Virus record (IMG/VR): IMGVR_UViG_3300048026_000549
Span: 1 to 62,667 of that record
Source of the DNA: a virus
Strand: one strand, 5' to 3'
Length of the DNA stretch: 62,667 nucleotides
The notes beneath the pieces were generated by a model. The model was not told the DNA's origin and did not search any database. It worked only from the letters and a program-made list of their open reading frames with translations. Made by a program: the position numbers and the translations under genes. Within the stretch, counting starts at the first letter, position 1. Every line of letters starts with the position of its first letter. Of the stretch, positions 1 through 7,220 are shown one piece after another.

Positions 1-390
1 TTTGTTGTTGCATCGAGTTGAATTACAGGTCGCCGCTATATCAAGATGGCGTTCGTCATTTTGTATTTAACATAGTTAGCCCCGAATATCGGCGTTAGGG
101 CGGCATGGGCGACCGGAATCCGAACCTCTCATGTGCGTGTACATGAGGCAGGGGCGGGCGAGTGCGTGTACGCAGGTGCGTTTAAGAAGGTTTCGTGGGC
201 GGGAGTGCACCTCATGTGCGGGGAAGTGCGCTGGAACCTACCCACATGCTCACAAATCGCCGCATTTTTACGCAATCCGTTGGAATTATGCCGAAAAGCG
301 GGGCACTTTGCCATATATAGCATGAAATCTGCCTTCACTTTGGACTTTTCCGGGTGAAAGTGGCTCTCTCCCTATGTGCATAGGCATACA
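1..390. repeat. Left copy of direct terminal repeat
   Basis: These 390 bases recur at 62278-62667 without gaps and with 7 mismatches. Six mismatches lie together at about 95-110 and one near 260. The copy carries the promoter and start codon of the gene at 62093-62290 (the cat at 11-13 is its reversed ATG), so this gene crosses the junction. This is usual for a contig from a circular or circularly permuted genome. The rest of the copy is non-coding, with a hairpin built on CTCATGT/ACATGAG near 127-153 and a TATA-like stretch near 310-317. Confidence 0.95.
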
Positions 391-407
391 GGCTGAGTCT
401 TAAGACT
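364..407 (+). repeat. Partial CTCTCTCCC-TAAGACT module, copy 1
   Basis: CTCTCTCCC at 364 is followed 37 nt later by TAAGACT, here inside the palindrome AGTCTTAAGACT. It is the first half of the module that precedes the accessory genes at 6418-8702. This copy lacks the downstream half and the TTGATATA box. It lies partly inside the terminal repeat. Confidence 0.7.
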
Positions 408-507
408 ACAAAAGGCCGATTGGACCGGAAACCACTGTTCTTGATACCTACGCACGGGTGGGTGCGCCCGCACACGAGGACTTGGGTTTTTGGGCGACCG
501 AAAAACG

Positions 508-549
508 CTCTCCCTATGCGTGTGCGTGTGCTTTATTAGTCTTAAGACT
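508..549 (+). repeat. Partial CTCTCCC-TAAGACT module, copy 2
   Basis: CTCTCCCTATG at 508 and AGTCTTAAGACT at 538 repeat the arrangement seen at 364-407, with TAAGACT 35 nt from the pyrimidine tract. No gene follows on the plus strand, so here the element may be a terminator, a protein-binding site or a remnant. Confidence 0.65.
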
Positions 550-558
550 TAGGGGGCC

Positions 559-591
559 CAAAAAAAATAAAAGCGGCGTAAAAAAAACGCC
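559..591 (-). terminator. T-rich terminator of left minus-strand operon
   Basis: On the minus strand a GGCGT/ACGCC stem around a T-rich loop (591-575) is followed by two T runs down to 559. It is the first strong T-tract after the last minus-strand gene (781-837). T-rich tracts are the usual archaeal termination signal. The hairpin is symmetric, so it could also act on the plus strand. Confidence 0.55.
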
Positions 592-660
592 ATAGTCTCC
601 GGCCATGCGTCTTATCACTCCCCACGACGGGAGGTACTACTGTCTGTTCGTCTTTCGTTG

Positions 661-700
661 TGAGATGGCGGTGGCTGTTGGTGTCCCGGCCAGCCTCCGG
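661..700 (-). repeat. Diverged structured leader element, copy C
   Basis: Carries the GGCTG-(loop)-CAGCC stem at the place where the copies near 1262 and 1560 carry CGCTG-(loop)-CAGCG. The loops share TTGGTGTC-type sequence. Both sides of the stem change together, as expected of a conserved RNA fold. No gene with a clear ribosome binding site follows, so this copy may be a relic or a 3' element. Confidence 0.45.
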
Positions 701-780
701 GGAGTGGGTGTCACTCGGTGTCTCAAAACCCGCTTTTTGTGGGGTGTGTGCAGGGGGTGCGCGTTAGCATATTACCATGT

Positions 781-837
781 CTATAATGGCTTACCGTCCT
801 CGCCGGTAAATCCATAATGACCAAGTGTCATTTGCAT
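781..837 (-). CDS. 18-aa micropeptide with strong SD
   Basis: Reads MQMTLGHYGFTGEDGKPL. The ATG follows CAGGAGGACGGAA, one of the best Shine-Dalgarno sequences in this region, and the leader shares CACAGTCC..ACACAGGACAGG with the leader of the RHH gene upstream. An upstream in-frame extension to 978 would run through the GC-rich hairpin near 882-902, so the short start is preferred. Function is unknown. It may be a true micropeptide or a leader peptide. Confidence 0.45.
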   Translation of the reverse strand: MQMTLGHYGFTGEDGKPL

Positions 838-881
838 TTCCGTCCTCCTGTCCTGTGTTTGGACTGTGATGTGATGGGACC

Positions 882-902
882 ACCCCCCGCCGAAGCGAGG
901 GG
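882..902 (-). terminator. GC-rich hairpin after RHH gene
   Basis: On the minus strand CCCCTCGC-TTCG-GCGGGG forms a compact tetraloop hairpin about 75 nt after the RHH gene stop. No T run follows, so it may be a processing or stability element rather than a terminator. Confidence 0.4.
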
Positions 903-974
903 CAGTCCGGCTACCCTTTCGGGAACGAGGTCTGTCTTCGACTACCTCGATGTGTGTCGGGCGTGGTTTTATAC

Positions 975-1232
975 TCACTCGATGTGGTTGCGGATAAATT
1001 CCGAGCGTGACATGTCGCCACGCATGGAGTCTATTCGGGCAAGCATGCTGACCGGCATAGAGATGCTGATTTTAACATTCATCTCAATGGCCTTGCCGTA
1101 AGCAAGGTCAAGGGCATGCTGTATTGCTTGGCTTCGACTCATGTTGAGTTCACCGAGCATTGCATCTTGGTCAGCCCGTATGCTTGCGCTAATCCCCACA
1201 TTCTTTCGTTCGTATTTATTCTTTCTTCCCAT
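975..1232 (-). CDS. Tandem ribbon-helix-helix DNA-binding protein
   Basis: An 85-aa protein that looks like two RHH units in one chain. The first spans about residues 10-45 (VGISASIRADQDAM, then a helix pair with MSRSQAIQHAL). The second spans about 53-85 (KISISMPVSMLARID, then MSRSEFIRNHI). RHH proteins usually dimerise to make one DNA-binding ribbon, so a tandem could bind as a monomer. The start follows AGGATATGAAAAT. It sits behind a structured leader shared with the next gene upstream, suggesting a regulator of this operon. Confidence 0.75.
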   Translation of the reverse strand: MGRKNKYERKNVGISASIRADQDAMLGELNMSRSQAIQHALDLAYGKAIEMNVKISISMPVSMLARIDSMRGDMSRSEFIRNHIE

Positions 1233-1236
1233 ATTT

Positions 1237-1340
1237 TCATATCCTGTCCTGTGTTGGACTGTGGTCGCTGTTGGTATGCCAGTCAGCGTCTGGCCGGGGG
1301 TTGTCCCCGATTGGTTTTACCGCTCATGTTGGCGGGTATG
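1237..1340 (-). promoter_or_regulatory. Structured 5' leader of RHH gene, copy A
   Basis: In minus-strand order: CCGCCAACATGAGCGG hairpin, GGGGACAACCCCC, CAGACGCTGACTG, then AACAGCGACC, then the SD region. The CGCTG..CAGCG stem and the CCGC..GCGG stem are shared with the leader of the zinc protein gene (1537-1672). The spacing between elements is similar, which favours a conserved RNA structure over chance. Confidence 0.55.
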
Positions 1341-1359
1341 TGTTGGGTGCGATTCAAAA

Positions 1360-1536
1360 TCAACGACGCTTGCTAATGACTAACTGGCGAACTTCATCTT
1401 CGGGCATGTGCCGTTCGATGGTCTTCCAAGTTGGGCACAAGCCACGGATAGTGCAGTTATTATCGCATTTACCGTGCTCAGTGCACCATTTGTCACAAGT
1501 GTTGGCGTACCAATTTCTTATCTGTTGTCTATTCAT
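1360..1536 (-). CDS. 58-aa cysteine-rich zinc protein
   Basis: Begins MNRQQIRNWYANTCDKWC and has cysteines at about 14, 18, 24, 28 and 34 with a histidine at 21, a likely zinc site. The ATG follows AACAGGAGGTTGAATT, a strong Shine-Dalgarno. It lies between the 156-aa gene and the RHH gene on the same strand, behind structured leader copy B. The C-terminus is basic (SKRR). Function unknown; small zinc proteins of this kind are often nucleic-acid or adaptor proteins. Confidence 0.65.
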   Translation of the reverse strand: MNRQQIRNWYANTCDKWCTEHGKCDNNCTIRGLCPTWKTIERHMPEDEVRQLVISKRR

Positions 1537-1672
1537 AATTCAACCTCCTGTTGGAGTGGGTCGCTGTTGATGTCGCAGTCAGCGTCTGCGCGGGTGTCCC
1601 CGGTTGGGCGACAGCATCGTGACGCCATCTTGTGGTGTCGTGTGCCGTCCTCCGCTCGTGTTGGCGGTTATG
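1537..1672 (-). promoter_or_regulatory. Structured 5' leader of zinc protein gene, copy B
   Basis: Shares with copy A the hairpin CCGCCAACACGAGCGG, a GGGGACA block, CAGACGCTGACTG and AACAGCGACCC, then ends in CCAACAGGAGG, which is the ribosome binding site. The two leaders differ in the single-stranded parts and agree in the stems. No reading frame in it looks coding. Confidence 0.55.
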
Positions 1673-1698
1673 TCTAAGGGGGTGTCCTCTCATGGGGT

Positions 1699-2169
1699 TC
1701 AGTTGTCGGGGTACAGGCCGAAGCGTGGCGGGAAGGTACCTTCGCTGAAGACATAAGCCTCCAACTCTTGCACTTCCATCTGCATCATGTCCGTGTCCCA
1801 CAACACACCGGTGCTGTGTTGCAGTTCGTTCATGAGGTTGCAGATTGACCGGGCGGTTTTGACTGCCTCGGTGCTACCCTCAGCCACCTGTTCCAACACG
1901 GCTATGTACGCTTTGTACAACGGGAGGTATGTGCCCCGGTGCATTTCTGCGTAAGCCCTGTTGCTGGGTTGCTGTCGAGGCTGTGCCTCAACGGGTTGTT
2001 CATCTGCATGCTTTGCTTCGTTCCGTGCTCGCCACTCGGCTTGACGACGGATAGAGCAGGGACCATCACAGTCCAGTGCTCCTTCACTGTCGTCGAACGA
2101 ATGCGGTTGCTCAAGGCCTCCGCATTCCACCATGTAGCAAACCCGCATTTCTGGTTCTGGTTTGTCCAT
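1699..2169 (-). CDS. Hypothetical protein with N-terminal Cys cluster
   Basis: A 156-aa protein of unknown function. The N-terminus has Cys at about 11, 16, 34 and 38 with nearby His, a possible zinc knuckle. Residues 40-70 are charged and Gln/Pro-rich, probably disordered. Residues 78-140 are helical. The start follows GGAGGTGAACACAA. It is downstream of the amidoligase-GATase gene across a 180-nt intergenic stretch with four hairpins, and is likely expressed with it. Confidence 0.7.
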   Translation of the reverse strand: MDKPEPEMRVCYMVECGGLEQPHSFDDSEGALDCDGPCSIRRQAEWRARNEAKHADEQPVEAQPRQQPSNRAYAEMHRGTYLPLYKAYIAVLEQVAEGSTEAVKTARSICNLMNELQHSTGVLWDTDMMQMEVQELEAYVFSEGTFPPRFGLYPDN

Positions 2170-2192
2170 TTGTGTTCACCTCCGTCAGCCCC

Positions 2193-2318
2193 GAAGGGCT
2201 TGGAGTCCTGTTCTTGATAAGTGAATGTGAAGGGGGGTGGGGAGGATGGGGGCACTTGGCCCCCACCGTCCCCGTAGTACCTCTCGCATGGCGAGAGTAA
2301 GCCTTGATTGAATCAAGG
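2193..2318 (-). other. Intergenic cluster of four hairpins
   Basis: Minus-strand order: CCTTGATT-C-AATCAAGG, CTCTCGC-CAT-GCGAGAG, GGGGGCCAAGTGCCCCC and AGCCCTTCGGGGCT. All are near-perfect stems with short loops, packed between the stop at 2350 and the SD at about 2180. They may attenuate transcription or stabilise mRNA ends. No coding frame is evident. Confidence 0.5.
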
Positions 2319-2349
2319 GGTGTTCACTGTGTCACGAACGAAAGCGTAC

Positions 2350-5181
2350 TTAAGACCAACTGTACCATTCACCGTTGTTGTTAGCAACGATGTCATGCCA
2401 CTCCATGTCGAAGTCATCGACCATCTCGACCTTAACGGTGTCGTCGTCGAGGTCGGGGTCGAAGAGCCCTGCAAGTACCATAGCCATTGTGTCTGTGCAC
2501 ACATCGGGGGAGAAGTTCTTGCCGTCTTGCCACCGGAGTGGCAGGTCGTACTTGGACCCGTCCGGGCGGATGGCCATGTGTGATTGACCATCAAAGCCGT
2601 GGTACACTGCGTCTGCTGGCCATGACTGGTAGTACATCGCGTGGCGGGTGTTCCAGTTGGCACCGAGCATCTCGTTGTATGCGTTGTCGATTGCGTCGTT
2701 AAGGGCCATGTCGTCCCACTCGTATTGCATGAGTTGGATGGAAGCCACATTGACGGAGCCGATGGCACATGTGTCCGAGTCGCCGGTTGCTTTGGCTGGT
2801 GTCCTGTTCCACTGTGCGTATGTGCGCCAGTCGTATGACACACCTGCTGTGTCTGCACTGCCCTTGATGTGTCGGCTGGTTATCACACCATCGGGTGAGA
2901 TGGTGTACTCCTTGCCGATGGCACAAGCCCAACTGTTGTAGATGCGCTTGCCGTAGGCGTCGTGCAGATGCTTCTCAGTCGAGGCGACCACGATGATACC
3001 TGCGTCGGAGTCAAGGCGGCCCGCATGGAGCGGGTTGCCACCGTTAGTCCAGAACTTGAGTGTACCTGCTGGGTCACGAGCGTCGGACCAAATGAGGGAC
3101 ATTGAGCCCTCACACAGTTCGACCACCTTCTCGATGCCACCTGCTTCGAGGCAAGCGGCGACGGCTTGGCTGTCCACCGGACCAGTCTGTTTGGCGTCAA
3201 GCGCCTTCCAAACCGTGTCGTAGTTGTGAACCACACCGTTGTGCACGAGTGTCACATGGGCTTTGGGCCCGAAGTGAGGGTGTGCGTTGGCGGCGGTGTT
3301 TTTGCCGTGTGTCGCATACCGTGTGTGCATCATCATCCAAATGGTTGCCTTGCTGAAGTACTTCTTGAACAACTTCGGTGCAAGGGCCACACTGCTGGTT
3401 GGTGACTTTTGGTAGTACACTTCGCCATCGGTGGTCTTGAACCACGCCGCACCTGCCGCTTGGTTGCCACGGCTGGACAAGCCACTAAAGAGGCGTGTTG
3501 ATGCCTTCTTAGCGTTGTTGCCCTTGACGGAACCGGAGTGGACAAGACCGATGCCACACCCGACCAGTAGCGCCACTGCACCGATGAGAGGTGCTGTGAC
3601 AGCAAGGCCAAGCATGAACACTGCCAGTCCACCCATCTCGTAGGCGGTGGTGTGTGAGCGTGAACCCATTACAAGTTCTTCGCAACCACAGTAGGGGCAT
3701 TCCAAGTCTTCGCCATCATGTGGTGTGACAATGTAGTCGCCGGTGTCGTGTTCACTGAAGAACATCCGTAGGTAGTTGGCACTGAAGCGGTTTTCGTAGT
3801 TGTCTGCACTGAGTGAACTGCCGCAATCGTTGTTGTTGCAGTGGATGTAGGTGCTGGCAAGGTTGAGTTGGTTGTTCTCATCCAAGTTATTGAACTCTTG
3901 GAGAGCCGCCGCTCGGTCAATGAAGACCTCGCACTCACCGTGTACGCAGTGCGTTGAGCCGCATAGCACACACGCTGTTGTTGGTATGCCATGTAGCACG
4001 ACTGCTCGCTTCTCGTAGTAGTCACGGATGTGATGGTCCACTTCAAGGTCCATGAAGGCCCACATTGCGTCACGGGTGTTTGGTAGGTCGTCAAGCGAGA
4101 AGAAACCGAGGTAGTTGGTCTCGTCTTCGCAAGCCGCCACAAACCGTGTACAGAACTCGACCCAACGGCTGATTTTCATTGGGTTGACTGTGCCTTGATG
4201 TGCTCGGAACTCGATGGTACCGAATCCACGGGCAAACATTGACTTGAGGTTTAGGTGCTGGTAGCGTCCATGACCGGAGTGCCAGTCAAAGAGGTAGTGG
4301 TAGTGTTTGTCACCTGTGTGCTCAATCATCTCGTACTCGTCCGTGACATGGTTGTATGTGCGTCGTGTGTGCGAGGTGGCTGTGAAGACCATCTCACTTG
4401 GATGCATGTCCGGGTCGTGCAGATTGTGGGCTTGTGCGTACTGGTTGTCCCACCGGGATGATGGGAAAATCTTCTTCAAGTCGTGGAAGAAGAAAGACCA
4501 TGCGTATGCTACTCGTCCACCGATTGACTTGGCTTCGTCGTGCGACATCACACCATTGTCCCCAAACATTTCGTTGGGTTTTCTTAGTGCGACATGTGCG
4601 TGTAGCCCAGTCGTGGTGTTGATGCGGGCAATGGCTCGCAAGGGTTCTACTGTTTCAAGAATCCAAGCGGTCACTTCTGCCGGGGCAAGAGGTGGTGAGA
4701 CCACCTCGAAGCCGCCACTGCTGAGTGAACCATCCGTGGTGACACGGGTGATTCCGCCGGTGGTGCGACCTGCCATCCACTCCGAGGACTGGTGCGTGTG
4801 GTTGGTCTGCTCCGTTGGCTGTTCCACTGACCGAAGGTAGGCCCGCCGAGCGGCACGAGTTCGTCGTGCTTTGGCATTTTGACCTTGTACGAAGGACAGG
4901 AAGCGTTTGAAGGCCCCCGGTGCGTCTTTCGCTTTGTGAAGATTGAGCCAATGGGCTATCTTCTGGTTCGGTGCAGATTCAGCGTGTGCTTTGCGGATGG
5001 CCTCGATTTCGAGCCCGATGCCGTACATCTTGGTAGCGCCTACTTGTGCGTACTGCTTTCGTTCGTTCTTTCGCTGGACAGATGCGGATAGTATGGTAGC
5101 GGCCATGAGTACAAGTACCCAGCCCATTGCCAATACGAACCCGAGTCCGTCTGCTTCGTTCATCATTTGTGCGTTTTGCAT
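2350..5181 (-). CDS. Amidoligase-like / class II glutamine amidotransferase fusion
   Basis: A 943-aa protein started at the ATG after CAGGAGGAACAAAA; a longer frame to 5307 lacks an SD. Order: a membrane helix (about 14-34); an amidoligase-2-like domain (about 53-345) with DGSL (150), EVVSPPL (159), GLHAHV (192) and GTIEFRAHQGT (321); Cys pairs at about 404/407/412/417, 448/453 and 495/498/500; a second hydrophobic stretch (about 518-541); then a class II GATase domain with CGIGLV (Cys 542), SSRGNQAAG (569), HTRYATHG (619), AHPH (633) and VHNG (646). The last 150 residues are unassigned. Family knowledge: amidoligases make amide bonds, and class II GATases release ammonia from glutamine with an N-terminal Cys. 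Here that Cys is internal, so activity would require cleavage after Gly 541. A tethered amide-forming or side-chain-modifying enzyme is inferred; the substrate is unknown. Confidence 0.75.
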   Translation of the reverse strand: MQNAQMMNEADGLGFVLAMGWVLVLMAATILSASVQRKNERKQYAQVGATKMYGIGLEIEAIRKAHAESAPNQKIAHWLNLHKAKDAPGAFKRFLSFVQGQNAKARRTRAARRAYLRSVEQPTEQTNHTHQSSEWMAGRTTGGITRVTTDGSLSSGGFEVVSPPLAPAEVTAWILETVEPLRAIARINTTTGLHAHVALRKPNEMFGDNGVMSHDEAKSIGGRVAYAWSFFFHDLKKIFPSSRWDNQYAQAHNLHDPDMHPSEMVFTATSHTRRTYNHVTDEYEMIEHTGDKHYHYLFDWHSGHGRYQHLNLKSMFARGFGTIEFRAHQGTVNPMKISRWVEFCTRFVAACEDETNYLGFFSLDDLPNTRDAMWAFMDLEVDHHIRDYYEKRAVVLHGIPTTACVLCGSTHCVHGECEVFIDRAAALQEFNNLDENNQLNLASTYIHCNNNDCGSSLSADNYENRFSANYLRMFFSEHDTGDYIVTPHDGEDLECPYCGCEELVMGSRSHTTAYEMGGLAVFMLGLAVTAPLIGAVALLVGCGIGLVHSGSVKGNNAKKASTRLFSGLSSRGNQAAGAAWFKTTDGEVYYQKSPTSSVALAPKLFKKYFSKATIWMMMHTRYATHGKNTAANAHPHFGPKAHVTLVHNGVVHNYDTVWKALDAKQTGPVDSQAVAACLEAGGIEKVVELCEGSMSLIWSDARDPAGTLKFWTNGGNPLHAGRLDSDAGIIVVASTEKHLHDAYGKRIYNSWACAIGKEYTISPDGVITSRHIKGSADTAGVSYDWRTYAQWNRTPAKATGDSDTCAIGSVNVASIQLMQYEWDDMALNDAIDNAYNEMLGANWNTRHAMYYQSWPADAVYHGFDGQSHMAIRPDGSKYDLPLRWQDGKNFSPDVCTDTMAMVLAGLFDPDLDDDTVKVEMVDDFDMEWHDIVANNNGEWYSWS

Positions 5182-5350
5182 TTTTGTTCCTCCTGTTTTT
5201 GGGGTTGTCCTGTTGCCTTTTGGGACTCTCGATATGTTGCCCCAGCAATCGGGGCTCGAGCCTGTCTTTGGTCGGTCAGTGTCCGGTGATGCAGGGTGAG
5301 GGTACAAGCCTCGGGTTGTTTGTATCGAACCCTGCTGGTGAGTAGGAAAG

Positions 5351-5367
5351 GTGGAGGGGTATCAACG
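5351..5367 (-). promoter_or_regulatory. Candidate promoter of left minus operon
   Basis: TTGATACCCCTCCACC on the minus strand resembles the TTGATATAGGGG-type boxes used elsewhere in this genome. It would give a leader of roughly 160 nt before the ATG at 5181, longer than at other promoters here. Confidence 0.35.
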
Positions 5368-6417
5368 CCTACCGGTACTTTGGCGCATCGGTGTTGGCTC
5401 AAGGCCATCGGCTACTCCCCCCCACTGTGCTATCTTCACAGGTTGATGTGAAAGAACGAATGTTCGCAGATATGACTCGCTACCGATGGGCTGATTGGCT
5501 CGACTGAAATCCTCGTCATATCCGCTATGTGCACCTTAGCCTAAGACCCACGGACTTTGACCCCGCTTCGACATCGAGTGTTCAACACTCTATGCACATC
5601 CCACCCCGGTGCCTCTTTCGAGGCTCAGTCCCTGCTTCAGGCCCGACTCACTGCATTGCGTATCTTTGCACTCGAGGGATAGGTTGGTTTTTGGGTGCTT
5701 GCGACTGCGAATCAGTCACTCCCAATCGCCGGTTTATCTCGAGTCACTCTTCTGTCCCCCGGCACGGTTGTGCCATCGGAAGAGTGCGGCGCCATCTTTA
5801 CGATGTCTTATGGCTTGGTTATTTTCGCCACTCCCGCTTGCATTTCCGGTGATTATCCGTACTTTGCGAATGTCTGTGAGTTATCGACCTCCGTCACATC
5901 TCAGCAAGGCATCTTCATGGATGCCCGAGCCACGAATCCGTGAACTGTCTTTGACCGACTGCTTTGTCGAGTGTGAACTTTGGTGGGTTCCGTTTGGTTG
6001 TTCGCAAGGGCATTTTCCGTAGAATAGCCGCCACGATGTGTCGCATGGACACTTGTCCCCCATTAGGAACCGCCGCCGGTTCCCACTGCTGAGGGCCTAT
6101 ACTTCTTCGGCTCGGGTCGGTACTTCCCAAGCAAAGTGAACATAGACCCCACGACCTTAAACCTGTCGGTCCAAAAAACGCTGTACTGAGAGCCTGACCC
6201 TATCATGATAGGGTCGTCCGTTCACAAGAAAATCAAGGGCGGACAATCGGCCAAATGTCCCAAAACAGCCCAAAAACGGCCATCCGGCGATTGAGAGGGG
6301 CCGCCGGTCTCGCAGTACAGCGTTTAGGCCGTTGGAACATACACATTGATAAGCATCCACGATGTGGCGAAACACATGCCGGAGGCGTTGCATTTGGACT
6401 TTCACGACATGAGAAAT
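5368..6417. other. Long non-coding region with many hairpins
   Basis: About 1 kb between divergent transcription units. Open frames here are short and look like chance (Ser/Leu/Arg/Cys-rich, no SD). Stem-loops seen: GAGTGTT-C-AACACTC (5576-5590), GCCTC-TTTC-GAGGC (5611-5624), GACTG-CGAAT-CAGTC (5703-5717), a nested CACTCTTC..GAAGAGTG around GGCAC-GGTT-GTGCC (5745-5786), GGAACCG-CCGC-CGGTTCC (6066-6083) and a 20-bp palindrome at 6196. It could be a large structured RNA, a control region or a second origin; I cannot tell which. Confidence 0.6.
6196..6215. repeat. Perfect 20-bp palindrome
   Basis: GACCCTATCATGATAGGGTC is identical on both strands. It lies between the divergent minus operon and the first accessory cassette. 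A dimeric regulator such as the RHH protein at 975-1232, or an initiator, could bind it; this is a guess from symmetry only. Confidence 0.8.
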
Positions 6418-6588
6418 CTCTCTCCCAAGAGTCCTCGTGGCAAAGGGGAAGTACCTAAGACTATTGTATAAGACAACGCCAAGCACTCTCTCCCCAGCGC
6501 ATTTTCATTTTCTAATGACGCAAGCACGGCGGCAACACTGGCGGCAAATCCAACCAAAATTCAAACATCGCTGGCTTGATATATGACC
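6418..6588 (+). promoter_or_regulatory. Cassette module 1 with promoter
   Basis: CTCTCTCCC (6418), TAAGACT (6456), CTCTCTCCCCAGCGCATTT (6486) and the TATA box TTGATATATGACC (6576-6588). The same four parts in the same order and spacing precede the other three accessory genes. The ATG at 6605 lies about 25 nt after the TATA box, consistent with leaderless initiation. Confidence 0.75.
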
Positions 6589-6604
6589 ATGCATTGGGAA
6601 GGGC

Positions 6605-7186
6605 ATGGACGGACACCAATTCCCAACCCTAAGCCTAACTGACAAATTGACCCAAGCCGACAACGGAGGTGAGTTCATGGCTAAGGTGAAAGCGCAATAC
6701 GAAACGCTTCAACACCAACTCGATAACACCTCACCGGAACTACTCGGAAACCGAGCCTCAAACCACTACGGAGCAGTCAAGCGAGTCAAGACCACACCAG
6801 CAGTGAAGAAGTTGATGATACCTCGGGACTCGAAAGGCAACCGCTCAACGAGCCGTCAAGTCAATGCAAAATCGTACAACGAATCAACATGCAAATGGTC
6901 CCATGTTGAGACATCATTCAAGCGCACTGTTGAAGTTCAACCAAAGGTCGAGGAAGTCATACCTCAACGGAACTGGACAGTGTACCGGAATGACCGAGTG
7001 AGTGAGAACATCATTGAGACATTGGCAACGCTTGAGCAGTTCCTCGACGACAACGGCGAGAACATCACCGCTGAGTTCCGCACCATGTACTTCGACCTTG
7101 AATTGTGCCGACAGCGCAACTGTCCCCGATGCGATGCAATAGGCCTTCAAATTGCACAGGCTCATGAAGCCAATGGAAACCGGTGA
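6605..7186 (+). CDS. Accessory cassette protein 1 (hypothetical)
   Basis: Up to 193 aa. Two in-frame starts are credible: a leaderless ATG at 6605 (MDGHQ..), about 25 nt after the TATA box, and an SD-preceded ATG at 6677 (GGAGGTGAGTTC), giving 169 aa. The central part is basic; the C-terminal 60 residues are helical and end with Cys at about 174, 179 and 182 (CRQRNCPRC), possibly a zinc site. Not recognised. First of four cassettes each behind the same repeated module, so probably an accessory host-interaction gene. Confidence 0.7.
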   Translation: MDGHQFPTLSLTDKLTQADNGGEFMAKVKAQYETLQHQLDNTSPELLGNRASNHYGAVKRVKTTPAVKKLMIPRDSKGNRSTSRQVNAKSYNESTCKWSHVETSFKRTVEVQPKVEEVIPQRNWTVYRNDRVSENIIETLATLEQFLDDNGENITAEFRTMYFDLELCRQRNCPRCDAIGLQIAQAHEANGNR

Positions 7187-7220
7187 ACAGGCCGGTTGAA
7201 GCCTAACCAATGGGAGCGAT

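Larger units (their letters stand above)
391..780. other. Non-coding junction region
   Basis: No convincing gene. It holds two perfect AGTCTTAAGACT palindromes (396-407 and 538-549), each preceded about 35 nt upstream by a CTCTCCC tract, GT/GC-rich runs near 450-540, a T-rich terminator for the minus-strand genes, and a diverged copy of the structured leader element near 661-700. Short reading frames here have no Shine-Dalgarno sequence and no coding-like composition. Confidence 0.7.

Noticed and set aside
129-338. Frames of 64-74 aa inside both terminal repeats
   Set aside because: Three overlapping frames on two strands, no SD, hairpin-rich sequence; their duplication comes from the terminal repeat.
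1529-1801. 90-aa minus-strand frame over the leader of the zinc protein gene
   Set aside because: Overlaps the 3' end of the 156-aa gene and the structured leader in another frame; no ribosome binding site.
5182-5307. N-terminal extension of the amidoligase fusion to 5307
   Set aside because: No SD at the upstream ATG, while the ATG at 5181 follows CAGGAGGAACAAAA directly and begins a sensible membrane anchor.
5609-6022. Plus-strand 137-aa frame in the hairpin-rich region
   Set aside because: Ser/Leu/Cys/Arg-rich, no SD or promoter, several frames open at once; looks like chance in non-coding DNA.
6157-6486. Minus-strand 109-aa frame
   Set aside because: Runs through the 20-bp palindrome and cassette module 1, lacks an SD, composition not like neighbours.
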